Assembly: GCF_023227905.1 (NCBI RefSeq)
Contig: NZ_JALOCF010000006.1
Coordinates: 62,001 to 126,000 of the forward strand
Length of the DNA stretch: 64,000 bases
Direction: 5' to 3'
DNA from: Methylobacter sp.
GTDB lineage: Bacteria > Pseudomonadota > Gammaproteobacteria > Methylococcales > Methylomonadaceae
Below the pieces are notes generated by a model. That model did no database searches. It had not been told where the DNA came from and worked only from the letters and a program-made list of their open reading frames with translations. Of the stretch, positions 46,423 through 55,500 are shown in pieces (position 1 is the stretch's first letter; the number at the start of each line of letters is the position of its first letter). The position numbers and the translations under genes are program-made.

Positions 46423-46632
46423 ATGATTTCAGCTAAATTATCCAGCAAATTCCAATTGGCAATACCCAAGGCTATCCGTGATCAGCTCGATCTAAAAGCG
46501 GGGCAACAGTTTACGCTGATCGCTAAAGGCGACATTATTGAGCTGGTTCCGGTTCGCTCTTTAACAGCTGCCAGAGGTAGCTTCAAAGGCAGCAATCCTA
46601 ACGGTTACAGGGATCATCAGGACAGAGTTTAA
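46423..46632 (+). CDS. AbrB/VapB-type antitoxin
   Basis: About 69 residues from the ATG at 46423 (MISAKLSSKFQLAIPKAIRDQLDL), the standard SpoVT-AbrB opening. The frame also runs 15 codons upstream. The tail (RGSFKGSNPNGYRDHQDRV) should bind the PIN toxin. The stop shares a base with the toxin start (TAATG). Confidence 0.85.
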   Translation: MISAKLSSKFQLAIPKAIRDQLDLKAGQQFTLIAKGDIIELVPVRSLTAARGSFKGSNPNGYRDHQDRV

Positions 46633-47048
46633 TGGCTGGTCTGGTTGATACCTGCGGCTGGATAGAATGGTTAACCGACGGTCAGTTAGCGGATGCCTTT
46701 GCGCCCTATCTGGCCGATCCGGCTGAATTAATCATTCCCACTACGCTGCAATTTGAACTGTATAAATGGGCAAAGCGGGAAAAAAGTGAGGTTGAGGCTT
46801 TGGAAGTTATCGCTTTAACCGAACAAGGACAGGTCTTGCCATTGACTACCCGGCTGTCTCTTTATGCGGCAGACCTGGCTTTGCAACATCGATTATCGTT
46901 TGCCGACGCAATTATTTATGCTTCCGCAAGACTGGTTGATGTGCCGCTGATAACGGCGGATGATCATTTTAAGGACTTACCGGAAGTCATTTATTTCTCA
47001 AAAACGGCTAACCGGTTAACGCCGAGACAAAACATCAATAATAAATAG
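46632..47048 (+). CDS. PIN-domain toxin (VapC type), upstream of cstA
   Basis: A 138-residue PIN nuclease: first acidic motif GLVDTCGWIEW, central LSFADAIIYASA, and LITADDHFKDLP. It is coupled to the AbrB-type antitoxin. It ends only 10 bp before cstA, so read-through from the toxin promoter into cstA is likely. Confidence 0.87.
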   Translation: MAGLVDTCGWIEWLTDGQLADAFAPYLADPAELIIPTTLQFELYKWAKREKSEVEALEVIALTEQGQVLPLTTRLSLYAADLALQHRLSFADAIIYASARLVDVPLITADDHFKDLPEVIYFSKTANRLTPRQNINNK

Positions 47049-47058
47049 AAGATGCCTA

Positions 47059-49128
47059 ATGAATAATCTACTGAAAAACTCAATCTGGGTACTGATTGCC
47101 GCGCTCGGTGCGGCAGCTGTCGGCGGGATTGCTTTAAACCGCGGCGAGCACATCAACACGTTGTGGTTTATAACCGCCGCTTTATGCGTTTACGCGATTG
47201 CTTACCGCTTTTATGCGGCGTGGATTGCCGCGACGGTGCTGGCGGTTGACGAGACGCGGGCGACACCGGCCGAGCGTTTGGACAACGGCCGCGATTTCGT
47301 GCCGACCAATAAATGGATCGTGTTCGGCCATCATTTTGCTGCGATTGCCGGGCCTGGGCCGTTGGTGGGGCCGACGCTGGCCGCGCAGTTCGGCTATTTG
47401 CCGGGGACGTTGTGGATTTTGTTCGGTGCGGTGCTGGGCGGTTGCGTGCAGGATATGGTGACGCTGTTTTTGTCGACCCGGCGCGATGCCAAAAGCTTGG
47501 GGCAGATGGCGCGCGACGAGCTGGGCGCATTGGGCGGCACGGCGGCACTGATCGGTACGTTTGCGATCATGATCATCCTGATTGCGGTGCTGGGTCTGGT
47601 GGTGGTTAACGCGATGAAGCACAGCCCGTGGGCGACGGCTACGGTGTCGGCGACGATTCCGATTGCGATGATCGTCGGTTTGTATATGCGTAGTTTTCGT
47701 CCCGGCCAAGTGCTGGAAGCTTCGGCGTTGGGCGTGATTTTATTGTTGCTGGCCGTGATGGGCGGCGGCTGGATCGACGACAATCCTACCTTGCGCACTT
47801 GGTTCGATCATGAAGGTTTGACATTGGCTTGGTGTGTGATGGCTTACGGTTTTGCGGCGGCGATTTTGCCGGTTTGGTTGTTGCTGGCGCCGCGCGATTA
47901 TCTGTCGACTTACGTGAAGCTGGGCACGATCACTTTGCTGGCAGTGGCGATTATCATGCTGCAACCGACCGTGAAAATGCCTGCGCTGACGCAGTTCATT
48001 GACGGTACCGGGCCTATTTTCGGCGGCAAGCTGTTCCCGTTCGTGTTTATCACCATCGCTTGTGGGGCGATTTCCGGTTTTCACTCGCTGATCGCTTCCG
48101 GCACCACGCCGAAATTGCTCAGCAATGAACGCGATATCCGCATGATAGGCTACGGCGGCATGTTGCTGGAATCCTTTGTAGCGATCATGGCGATGATGGC
48201 AGCAACCGTGCTCGATCCCGGCGTGTTTTTTGCAATCAACAGCCCGGCGGGCGTGGTCGGCAAAGAGGCTGTCGATGCCGTCGCTAAAATTTCTTCATGG
48301 GGCTTTCCGGTCACGGTTGACCAAATGCAGCTGCTGGCCAGTCAAATGGGTGAGGCGACGTTGTTTGCCAGAACCGGCGGCGCGCCGTCTTTAGCCGTGG
48401 GCATGGCGAGCATTTTCGGCAGCGCGTTCGGCGAAAGCATGCTGGCCTTGTGGTATCACTTTGCGATCATGTTCGAGGCGATCTTTATATTGACCACGCT
48501 CGATGCCGGAACACGCGTGGGGCGCTTCATGTTGCAGGACATGCTCGGCAATATCTGGCCGAAAATGGCCGAAACCTCGTGGACGCCGTCGGTCGTTTTG
48601 ACCAGCGCGCTGGTGGTCGCTGGGTGGGGCTATTTTCTGTATATCGGCGTGATCGACCCGAACGGCGGGGTCAATATTTTGTGGCCGCTGTTCGGCATCG
48701 CCAATCAAATGCTGGCCGCGATTGCGCTGTGCGTGGCGACCGGCATTTTGATCAAATCCGACAAGCTCAAATACGCCTGGGTGACCGGCCTGCCGCTGAC
48801 CTGGCTGGTGACGATCACCAGCACCGCTGCCTGGGAAAAAATCGCCAGCGACAATACCCGCATCGGTTTCTTTTCAGCGGCCAATGATCTGGCCGACAAG
48901 CTGGCGGCAGGCGCGTTGCCGCCGGAAAAAGCGGCCGTTGCGCCTCAACTGATCTTCAATCTGCATCTGGACGGCTGGATAACGCTGTTTTTTGTGGCTT
49001 TGTTATGGTTGATCGTGTTCGACATGCTGCGCGTTTGCAGCCGTTATCTGGCCGGAAAGCCGGTGCTGCCGCTGGCGGAATCGCCGCATAGTCCGAGCCG
49101 TTTGATTGAAGACTGGGTGAGGGATTGA
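47059..49128 (+). CDS. cstA: Carbon starvation protein CstA family transporter
   Basis: A 689-residue inner-membrane protein with many helices. Motifs: DNGRDFVPTNKWIVFGHHFAAIAGPGPLVGP near residue 75, ACGAISGFHSLIASGTTPK, and DAGTRVGRFMLQD. CstA/BtsT proteins import pyruvate or peptides under carbon shortage. GC content is higher than in the neighbouring toxin genes. Its stop overlaps the start of the small partner gene (TGATG). Confidence 0.95.
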   Translation: MNNLLKNSIWVLIAALGAAAVGGIALNRGEHINTLWFITAALCVYAIAYRFYAAWIAATVLAVDETRATPAERLDNGRDFVPTNKWIVFGHHFAAIAGPGPLVGPTLAAQFGYLPGTLWILFGAVLGGCVQDMVTLFLSTRRDAKSLGQMARDELGALGGTAALIGTFAIMIILIAVLGLVVVNAMKHSPWATATVSATIPIAMIVGLYMRSFRPGQVLEASALGVILLLLAVMGGGWIDDNPTLRTWFDHEGLTLAWCVMAYGFAAAILPVWLLLAPRDYLSTYVKLGTITLLAVAIIMLQPTVKMPALTQFIDGTGPIFGGKLFPFVFITIACGAISGFHSLIASGTTPKLLSNERDIRMIGYGGMLLESFVAIMAMMAATVLDPGVFFAINSPAGVVGKEAVDAVAKISSWGFPVTVDQMQLLASQMGEATLFARTGGAPSLAVGMASIFGSAFGESMLALWYHFAIMFEAIFILTTLDAGTRVGRFMLQDMLGNIWPKMAETSWTPSVVLTSALVVAGWGYFLYIGVIDPNGGVNILWPLFGIANQMLAAIALCVATGILIKSDKLKYAWVTGLPLTWLVTITSTAAWEKIASDNTRIGFFSAANDLADKLAAGALPPEKAAVAPQLIFNLHLDGWITLFFVALLWLIVFDMLRVCSRYLAGKPVLPLAESPHSPSRLIEDWVRD

Positions 49129-49307
49129 TGCTTAGCAAACTCAAAGCGCTTTGGCGGCTAGTGCGTCGCCTTTCCGGGGATGATGCTTACGAGCGCTATT
49201 TACAGCATCATGCAGAGCATCATCAAGCCGAAATGCCGTTAAGCAAAGAAGCGTTTTTCAAGCAGTGGCAGGATGAAAAGTGGAATGGGGTTAAGCGGTG
49301 TTGTTAG
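49128..49307 (+). CDS. YbdD/YjiX-family small protein (CstA partner)
   Basis: A 59-residue protein, MLSKLKALWRLVRRLSGDDAYERYL ..., with the family pattern DAYERYLQHH and KEAFFKQWQDEKWNGVKRCC. It is encoded directly after cstA/btsT genes in many proteobacteria and is translationally coupled here. Role uncertain, probably an accessory to the transporter. Confidence 0.9.
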   Translation: MLSKLKALWRLVRRLSGDDAYERYLQHHAEHHQAEMPLSKEAFFKQWQDEKWNGVKRCC

Positions 49308-49313
49308 TCTGAG

Positions 49314-49400
49314 CAGACCTTCCAGGTTTTTAAAACCTGGAAGGTCTAAATTTGGGCTGGAAACTAAACCTTCCAGGTCTTGAAGACCTGGAAGGTTTTA
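49314..49400. repeat. REP cassette upstream of the RAYT gene
   Basis: Two palindromes, ACCTTCCAGG...CCTGGAAGGT and a variant with AGGTCTTGAAGACCT at the centre, joined by a short spacer, in all 87 bp. It ends 15 bp before the transposase ATG. A second copy lies inside the gene at 49621-49707. Confidence 0.9.
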
Positions 49401-49415
49401 CTCTCAAGGTTAAAT

Positions 49416-49994
49416 ATGTCAAAAGAAACGCCCTTACTCAACGGCCACTATTACCATATCTATAATCGCGGCAATAACGGCGAAAACTTGTTTCCGGAGG
49501 AACGAAATTATCGCCATTTCCTCAAACTTTATATCCGTTATATTTATCCGATTGCCGATACTTACGCGTATTGCTTGATGAAAAACCACTTTCATTTGTT
49601 GGTCAGGATTAATCCCAAGCCAGACCTTCCAGGTTTTAAAAACCTGGAAGGTCTAAATCTGGGCAGGGAACCAAACCTTCCAGGTCTTCAAGACCTGGAA
49701 GGTTTTACGTCGCGCAATTATTCGCAATCTTTTTCAAATTTATTTAACGCGTACACCAAAGCAATCAACAAGGCTTACGACCGTTCAGGCAGTTTATTCG
49801 AGAAAAACTTCAACCGTATCCTGATCGACACAGACCGCTATTTCATTCATCTGGTCAGCTATATTGATCGTAACCCGCAAAAACACGGGTTTACCGACGA
49901 TTTTCGCACTTACCCTTATTCTTCCTATCAAACGATTCGGCAGCAGAAGCCAAGCCGCATCGAATCGCAACAAGTTTTACAATTGGTTCGGTAA
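49416..49994 (+). CDS. REP-associated tyrosine transposase (RAYT, TnpA_REP)
   Basis: A 192-residue Y1/HUH transposase from the ATG at 49416 (MSKETPLLNGHYYHIYNRG). The HUH pair is in MKNHFHLLVRI (His58, His60) and the catalytic Tyr in NAYTKAINK (Tyr113). FEKNFNRILIDTDRYF follows as usual. Between these motifs residues 69-97 are encoded by an 87-bp copy of the REP cassette inserted in frame, giving DLPGFKNLEGL ... NLPGLQDLEGF. RAYTs recognise and move REP hairpins. Whether this copy is active with the insert is open. Confidence 0.9.
   Translation: MSKETPLLNGHYYHIYNRGNNGENLFPEERNYRHFLKLYIRYIYPIADTYAYCLMKNHFHLLVRINPKPDLPGFKNLEGLNLGREPNLPGLQDLEGFTSRNYSQSFSNLFNAYTKAINKAYDRSGSLFEKNFNRILIDTDRYFIHLVSYIDRNPQKHGFTDDFRTYPYSSYQTIRQQKPSRIESQQVLQLVR
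49621..49707. repeat. REP cassette inside the RAYT coding sequence
   Basis: The same two-palindrome 87-bp unit as at 49314, with about six base differences by eye, lies within the transposase frame. As 87 is a multiple of three it keeps the frame open. Confidence 0.9.
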
Positions 49995-50090
49995 TATGCG
50001 GTCTTTTGAAAATTATCACCGGCAATTTGATAACGGACAAATTCAGCATTTGATTGGCGACGATAATTTTAACTAAGCCCTTTTAAATTT

Positions 50091-51332
50091 ATGACAACCC
50101 ACACATCACATCCAAATCGCCAAACGCTCTATGTTGCTATAGCGCTGGTGCTCGGCATCATCGTTGGCGAGCTGCTTAGCCTGACCCTGGGAGGAACCGA
50201 AGCCATGAAGCCGATAACCGGGATTTTCGCCGCGCTGACCGATATTTTCCTGCGGCTGGTCAAGATGATTATCGCGCCGCTGGTTTTTTCCACGCTGGTA
50301 GTCGGCATGGCGAAAATGGGCGATATTCATACCGTTGGGCGGGTCGGCATCAAGGCGATGCTGTGGTTTTTCTCGGCGTCTATTTTCAGCCTGCTGCTGG
50401 GCATGTTGCTGGTGAACTGGTTTGAACCGGGCAGTTCGCTGCACATGGCGCTGCCCGAGGTCGGGGCGAAAACGGGATTGCCGGAAGCTGTGCCGACGCT
50501 GGCTAATTTTGTCGCGCATATGTTCCCGAAAAGCATTATCGAAGCGATGGCGGCCAACGAGATTTTGCAGATCGTGGTGTTCTCGATGTTTTTTGGCATG
50601 GCCTGCGCCTCGCTGGACGAATTGGCTCATCCTACCGTCAAGTTGCTCGATTCATTGACGCATATCATGTTGAAAGTCACTGGCTACGTGATGCATACCG
50701 CACCGGTTGCGGTGTTTGCGGCCGTGGCTTCAGTCATCGCGCAAAACGGCATTGGCGTATTGGCGTCTTACGGCCGGTTTATCGGGGAATTTTATCTCGG
50801 GTTGCTGCTGCTGTGCGTTGCGTTGGGCAGCGTCGGCTTCTTGATTCTGGGGCGCAAAACCCTGTCTTTGATCCGTCATATCCGCGAGCCGATGCTGCTG
50901 GCGTTCGGTACCGCCAGCAGCGAGAGCGCCTACCCGAAACTGTTGCAGCAACTGGAGCGTTTCGGTTGCGACGAAAAAGTCTGCGGTCTGGTGCTGCCGC
51001 TGGGCTATTCGTTCAACCTCGACGGCAGCATGATGTATATGACCTTTGCGGTGCTGTTTATCGCTCAGGCCTACGGCATCGATATGACGCTGGGCGACCA
51101 GCTGATCATGCTGCTAACGCTGCTGTTTACCAGCAAGGGTGTGGCCGGCGTACCCAGGGCTTCGCTGATTGTTATCGCCGCCACGCTGTCGATGTTTCAT
51201 ATTCCCGAGGCCGGTTTGCTGTTGTTGCTGGCCGTCGACCAAGTGCTGGACATGGGCCGTAGTGCCACCAATGTGTTCGGCAACAGCATCGCTGCCGCGC
51301 TCGTAAGCCGCTGGGAAAAAAACTTGCGATAG
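50091..51332 (+). CDS. Dicarboxylate/amino acid:cation symporter (DAACS family)
   Basis: A 413-residue inner-membrane symporter related to GltP and DctA. Motifs: LRLVKMIIAPLVFSTLVVGMA, the TM7 serine-rich loop FGTASSESAYPKL, GYSFNLDGSMMYM with the NLDG cation site, and TSKGVAGVPRAS. Eight membrane helices plus two hairpins are expected. The substrate (glutamate, aspartate, succinate or malate) is not determinable. Alone on its strand between the RAYT and glgP. Confidence 0.93.
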   Translation: MTTHTSHPNRQTLYVAIALVLGIIVGELLSLTLGGTEAMKPITGIFAALTDIFLRLVKMIIAPLVFSTLVVGMAKMGDIHTVGRVGIKAMLWFFSASIFSLLLGMLLVNWFEPGSSLHMALPEVGAKTGLPEAVPTLANFVAHMFPKSIIEAMAANEILQIVVFSMFFGMACASLDELAHPTVKLLDSLTHIMLKVTGYVMHTAPVAVFAAVASVIAQNGIGVLASYGRFIGEFYLGLLLLCVALGSVGFLILGRKTLSLIRHIREPMLLAFGTASSESAYPKLLQQLERFGCDEKVCGLVLPLGYSFNLDGSMMYMTFAVLFIAQAYGIDMTLGDQLIMLLTLLFTSKGVAGVPRASLIVIAATLSMFHIPEAGLLLLLAVDQVLDMGRSATNVFGNSIAAALVSRWEKNLR

Positions 51333-51433
51333 ATTTTCAAGGATTGCTAAACGTAAGGGGAAAGGAATATTTTGGTTAAATAAAGAAAAGTAGTTAACAT
51401 CAACATAACATTAACTCTGTAGTTTAAAAAAAT

Positions 51434-53935
51434 ATGCCACATAGAAGCTTCAAAACTAGCAAGCCAAAATCCACAATTACCATGCTTCCTGAATTGGGCA
51501 TGGACGAACAACATCTTGTAGCCGACTTCAAGCGCTATTACAGCCACCGTCTGGGCCGGGATGAGCACAATACTTCGCCGCATTATGCCTATGAGGCGCT
51601 GTCGATGGCGATCAGTGATCGGTTGATAGAAAGATGGAAAAAAACTTTCAATACCTACAAAGATTCGGATTGCAAGAGAGCCTACTATTTGTCGATGGAA
51701 TTTTTAATGGGCCGCACCTTAAGTAATGCCATGCTGAATCTGGGCATTACCGACACGGTTGAAAAAGCCATGTATGATCTGGGGCTTGAGATTGAAGAGT
51801 TAATTGAAAACGAGCCGGATGCCGGTTTGGGCAACGGGGGGTTGGGGCGTTTAGCGGCCTGTTTTATCGATAGTTGCGCAACCTTGCAATTGCCGGTGAC
51901 CGGCTACGGTTTGCGCTATGAATACGGGATGTTTTCGCAGGATATCATTAATGGCGAGCAGGTCGAAAAACCTGACCACTGGCTGCGTAACGGCAACGTA
52001 TGGGAAATTGAACGTCCTGAGTACACGGTCAGGATCAAATTTGGCGGTTATACCAAGTCGCATATTGATGAGATCGGTAATAAAAGAACCAGTTGGGTAG
52101 AGACGCAGGATATACTCGCGGTTCCTTATGATACGCCGGTTCCCGGCTACCGGAACGGCACGGTGAATACCTTGCGTTTATGGAAAGCGCAGGCGACTGA
52201 AGAATTTGATTTGCAGGAGTTTAACGCCGGCGATTACGCAGAAGCGGTAGCGGAAAAGAATACCGCCGAAAATATCACTATGGTGCTGTATCCGAATGAT
52301 GCCAATGAAAACGGCAAAGCGCTGCGTTTGCGTCAGCAATATATGCTGGCGTCAGCCAGTTTGCAGGATGTGATCGGCACTTGGGTTGGTCGCCACGGTA
52401 ATAATTTCTCCGAGTTTGCGGCGAAGAATACCTTCCAGTTAAACGACACGCACCCGAGCATCGCGGTAGCGGAATTGATGCGCTTGTTGTTGGATGTTCA
52501 CGGCCTGGTCTGGGATGATGCCTGGGCTATCACCCGTAAGACAATGGCATATACCAACCATACCTTGTTGCCGGAAGCGCTGGAACGCTGGTCGGTTAAT
52601 CTGTTCACGCAGATGTTGCCAAGGCTGATGGAGATCATTTTCGATATCAATGCCCATTTTTTGGCCGAAGTCTCAGCACACTGGCCGGGCGATACCGATC
52701 GGTTAACCCGCATGTCTATTATTGAAGAAGGTCATGAGCAATATGTCAGAATGGCCTATTTGGCGATAGTCGGCAGCTATTCGGTTAACGGCGTTGCCGC
52801 GTTGCATTCGAAATTATTGCAGCAGGGCTTGTTCCGGGATTTTTATGAGTTCTGGCCGGACAGATTCAACAATAAAACCAATGGGGTTACCCCGCGCCGT
52901 TGGCTGGCGGCTTGTAATCCCGAACTGGCCGAACTGATCACTGCGACCATAGGCGACGGCTGGTTGACGGATTTGTCGTTGTTAAAGAAGCTTGAACCTT
53001 ACGCTGACGACAAGAAGTTCCGCAAGCGCTGGCATGAAATCAAGCAAGACGCCAAGCAACGGCTGGTTGATTTCAAAAAGATTGAATATGATGTTGATTT
53101 TAATGTAGATGCGCTGTTTGATGTGCAGGTCAAGCGCGTTCATGAATATAAACGTCAACTGCTGAATGTGTTGCATGTGATACATCTGTATGACCGTATC
53201 AAGCGTGGCGATACGGCGAACTGGACGGACCGCTGTGTACTGATTGGCGGAAAAGCTGCGCCGGGCTATTACATGGCGAAGAAAATCATCAAGCTGATCA
53301 ATAATGTCTCCAGCGTCGTGAATTCCGATCCTGATGTGGGCAGAAAATTAAAATTGGTGTTCTTGTCCAACTATCGGGTTTCCGCGATGGAAAAAATATG
53401 TCCGGGCGCGGATCTTTCCGAGCAAATTTCCACCGCCGGCAAGGAAGCTTCGGGCACCGGCAATATGAAATTTATGATGAACGGCGCGTTGACGATCGGC
53501 ACGCTGGATGGGGCTAATATTGAAATTCGCGAAGAAGTCGGCGATGAGAATTTCTTCCTGTTCGGCTTGACCGAGGAGCAGGTTGAAGAAATGAGACATC
53601 ACTATGATCCTAATGCGATCATCGATCAGGATGAAGATTTAAATAGGGTCATGAAGCTGCTTGAGTGCGGGCATTTTAGCCAGTTCGAGCCGGGAATTTT
53701 TGACGATATTCTGGCCTCGATAAGAAGCCCTCATGACCCCTGGATGACGGCAGCCGATTTCCGTAGTTTTATCGACGCGCAAAAACGTGTGGAAGCCGCT
53801 TATCAGGACCAGGAGCATTGGGTCAAAATGAGTATTTTAAACTGCGCCGCCAGCGGTAAGTTTTCTACCGACAGAACCATCACCGATTACAACAACGACA
53901 TCTGGAAACTGACGCCGGTCAGCATCAAGTCCTGA
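51434..53935 (+). CDS. glgP: Glycogen/starch phosphorylase
   Basis: An 833-residue PLP enzyme releasing glucose-1-phosphate from glycogen. N-terminal AYYLSMEFLMGRTL and NEPDAGLGNGGLGRLAACF, central QLNDTHPSIAVAELMR, VKRVHEYKRQLLN, and the PLP lysine segment EASGTGNMKFMMNGAL. Full family length. The start may be at 51434 or at the second ATG (51482). It is 2 bp before trmL, so probably cotranscribed. No other glg genes are in view. Confidence 0.95.
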   Translation: MPHRSFKTSKPKSTITMLPELGMDEQHLVADFKRYYSHRLGRDEHNTSPHYAYEALSMAISDRLIERWKKTFNTYKDSDCKRAYYLSMEFLMGRTLSNAMLNLGITDTVEKAMYDLGLEIEELIENEPDAGLGNGGLGRLAACFIDSCATLQLPVTGYGLRYEYGMFSQDIINGEQVEKPDHWLRNGNVWEIERPEYTVRIKFGGYTKSHIDEIGNKRTSWVETQDILAVPYDTPVPGYRNGTVNTLRLWKAQATEEFDLQEFNAGDYAEAVAEKNTAENITMVLYPNDANENGKALRLRQQYMLASASLQDVIGTWVGRHGNNFSEFAAKNTFQLNDTHPSIAVAELMRLLLDVHGLVWDDAWAITRKTMAYTNHTLLPEALERWSVNLFTQMLPRLMEIIFDINAHFLAEVSAHWPGDTDRLTRMSIIEEGHEQYVRMAYLAIVGSYSVNGVAALHSKLLQQGLFRDFYEFWPDRFNNKTNGVTPRRWLAACNPELAELITATIGDGWLTDLSLLKKLEPYADDKKFRKRWHEIKQDAKQRLVDFKKIEYDVDFNVDALFDVQVKRVHEYKRQLLNVLHVIHLYDRIKRGDTANWTDRCVLIGGKAAPGYYMAKKIIKLINNVSSVVNSDPDVGRKLKLVFLSNYRVSAMEKICPGADLSEQISTAGKEASGTGNMKFMMNGALTIGTLDGANIEIREEVGDENFFLFGLTEEQVEEMRHHYDPNAIIDQDEDLNRVMKLLECGHFSQFEPGIFDDILASIRSPHDPWMTAADFRSFIDAQKRVEAAYQDQEHWVKMSILNCAASGKFSTDRTITDYNNDIWKLTPVSIKS

Positions 53936-53937
53936 TC

Positions 53938-54408
53938 GTGTTTCATATCGTTTTGTTTGAGCCGGAAATTCCCGCTAATACCGGTAATATCATCCGGCTT
54001 TGCGCGAATACCGGCATGCAGTTGCATTTAATCAAACCGCTGGGTTTTGAGTTGGATGACAAGAAATTGCGCAGGGCGGGACTGGATTACCATGAATGGG
54101 TGGCTGTGAAAGAGCATGATTCATTGGCTGAGTTTGTCGACAGTATTAAGCCGGGGCGGATTTTCGCGCTGACCACAAAAGGCACGAAGGTTTACAGTGA
54201 GGTGACATTCCAGTCTCAGGATGCGTTTTTGTTTGGTCCTGAAACGCGCGGTCTGCCAGCGGCGGTGTTGTCTGAGCTAGGCTCCGATCGATGCTTGTAT
54301 TTGCCGATGCAGGCGGAAAGCAGGAGTTTGAATTTGTCCAATACGGTCTCTATTGTCCTTTACGAGGCTTGGCGGCAGATGGGTTTTGCGGATGCGATGA
54401 TAAAATAG
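53938..54408 (+). CDS. trmL: tRNA (cytidine/uridine-34-2'-O)-methyltransferase
   Basis: A 156-residue SPOUT methyltransferase that 2'-O-methylates the wobble base of tRNA-Leu isoacceptors. GTG start 2 bp after glgP. Motifs: LFEPEIPANTGNIIRLCANTG, LFGPETRGLP, and the trefoil-knot end LNLSNTVSIVLYEAWRQ. The length matches TrmL/YibK. Confidence 0.95.
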   Translation: MFHIVLFEPEIPANTGNIIRLCANTGMQLHLIKPLGFELDDKKLRRAGLDYHEWVAVKEHDSLAEFVDSIKPGRIFALTTKGTKVYSEVTFQSQDAFLFGPETRGLPAAVLSELGSDRCLYLPMQAESRSLNLSNTVSIVLYEAWRQMGFADAMIK

Positions 54409-54413
54409 ATATG

Positions 54414-54483
54414 AATTCACCACGAAGGCACGAAGAGCACGAAGGAATAAAACTTCGTGCTCTTCGTGCCTTCGTGGTGAATT
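54414..54483. repeat. Perfect 31-bp CACGAAG palindrome
   Basis: Two exactly complementary 31-bp arms (54414-54444 and 54453-54483), made of repeated CACGAAG units and beginning AATTCACCACGAAGG, around an 8-bp loop. It lies between the convergent trmL and gpsA genes and probably stops transcription from both sides. Related copies are at 25656, 37826 and 62031. Confidence 0.9.
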
Positions 54484-54493
54484 AAAGTTCTCT

Positions 54494-55492
54494 CTATGAT
54501 TCGGCTTTTTGCTCTCGAGCCAATAAGTTTTGTACAGCGGTTAGCGGAGCCAAGCCTTCATATAGCACCTTGTAGGTTTGTTCGGTAATAGGCATGTCCA
54601 CGCCGTATTTTTTAGCGAGCAAAAAAGTTTCTTTTGCCGCTGAAATACCTTCAATTTCCTGGCCGATTTCCTCTGTAGCGGCAGCTGTATCCTTGCCTTG
54701 TCCCAAGGCTAGACCAAAACGCCGGTTTCTGGATTGATTGTCGGTGCAAGTCAGTATCAGGTCGCCGAGGCCTGCCAACCCCATAAAGGTTTCCTGCTTG
54801 CCGCCAAGTTTGACGCCGAGTCGAATGATTTCATTGAGTCCTCGAGTAATCAGCGCGGCTCGGGTGTTTGCCCCAAAGCCAAGCCCATCGGCAATGCCGG
54901 CGGCAATAGCCATGACGTTCTTTACCGCCCCACCTACTTCTACGCCAATCAGATCCGAGTTTGTGTAAGTCCGAAAACGTTCACTGTGCAGGATGTCAGT
55001 CAAAAGGCCTGCAAAATCCGGCTGCGCTGAAGCAATGGTAATGGCTGTCGGCAGTTCAGCCGCGACTTCGCCTGCAAAACTGGGGCCTGAAAGCAGGGCC
55101 GCCGGTGTTTGCGCAGAAAATATATCGGCTACAACTTCATGAAGCAGGGAGCCGTTATCAGGATTAAAGCCTTTGGTTGCCCAAGCTATTTGCACGTCGT
55201 TGGATAAATGCGCTTTGAGCTTAAGAAGCGTATCTTTAAACGCATGGCTGGGCACGGAAACCAGTATGAGGCTGCTAAACCCGGCGACCTCAGCCAAGTC
55301 GGAAGTAAGGGTAAGGTTCTCAGGAAAAATCAGGCCGGGTAAATAGCGTTTGTTTTCACGATCTTGTGCCAGCGATGCCATGTGTTCCGGATTATGTCCC
55401 CACAACAGCGTCCGGCAACCATTTCTAGCTGCCAGGATTGCCAGGGCCGTGCCCCATGAACCGGCGCCAAGGACGGCTATTTTTTTATTCAT
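54494..55492 (-). CDS. gpsA: Glycerol-3-phosphate dehydrogenase [NAD(P)+]
   Basis: A 332-residue enzyme reducing DHAP to sn-glycerol-3-phosphate for phospholipid synthesis. The N-terminal dinucleotide site is VLGAGSWGTALA. Further motifs are LLSGPSFAGEVA, GAVKNVMAIAAGIADGLGFG and FMGLAGLGDLILTCT. It starts 8 bp after secB, as in the common gammaproteobacterial secB-gpsA arrangement. Confidence 0.96.
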   Translation of the reverse strand: MNKKIAVLGAGSWGTALAILAARNGCRTLLWGHNPEHMASLAQDRENKRYLPGLIFPENLTLTSDLAEVAGFSSLILVSVPSHAFKDTLLKLKAHLSNDVQIAWATKGFNPDNGSLLHEVVADIFSAQTPAALLSGPSFAGEVAAELPTAITIASAQPDFAGLLTDILHSERFRTYTNSDLIGVEVGGAVKNVMAIAAGIADGLGFGANTRAALITRGLNEIIRLGVKLGGKQETFMGLAGLGDLILTCTDNQSRNRRFGLALGQGKDTAAATEEIGQEIEGISAAKETFLLAKKYGVDMPITEQTYKVLYEGLAPLTAVQNLLAREQKAES

Positions 55493-55500
55493 CGAGCGAA

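Noticed and set aside
47168..48084. Long minus-strand frames opposite cstA
   Set aside because: They are arginine/glutamine-rich mirror frames produced by the high-GC codon use of cstA. The membrane protein on the plus strand is unmistakable.
47059..49307. Toxin module extending to the YbdD-like gene
   Set aside because: The 59-residue gene after cstA matches the known CstA partner family, not an antitoxin.
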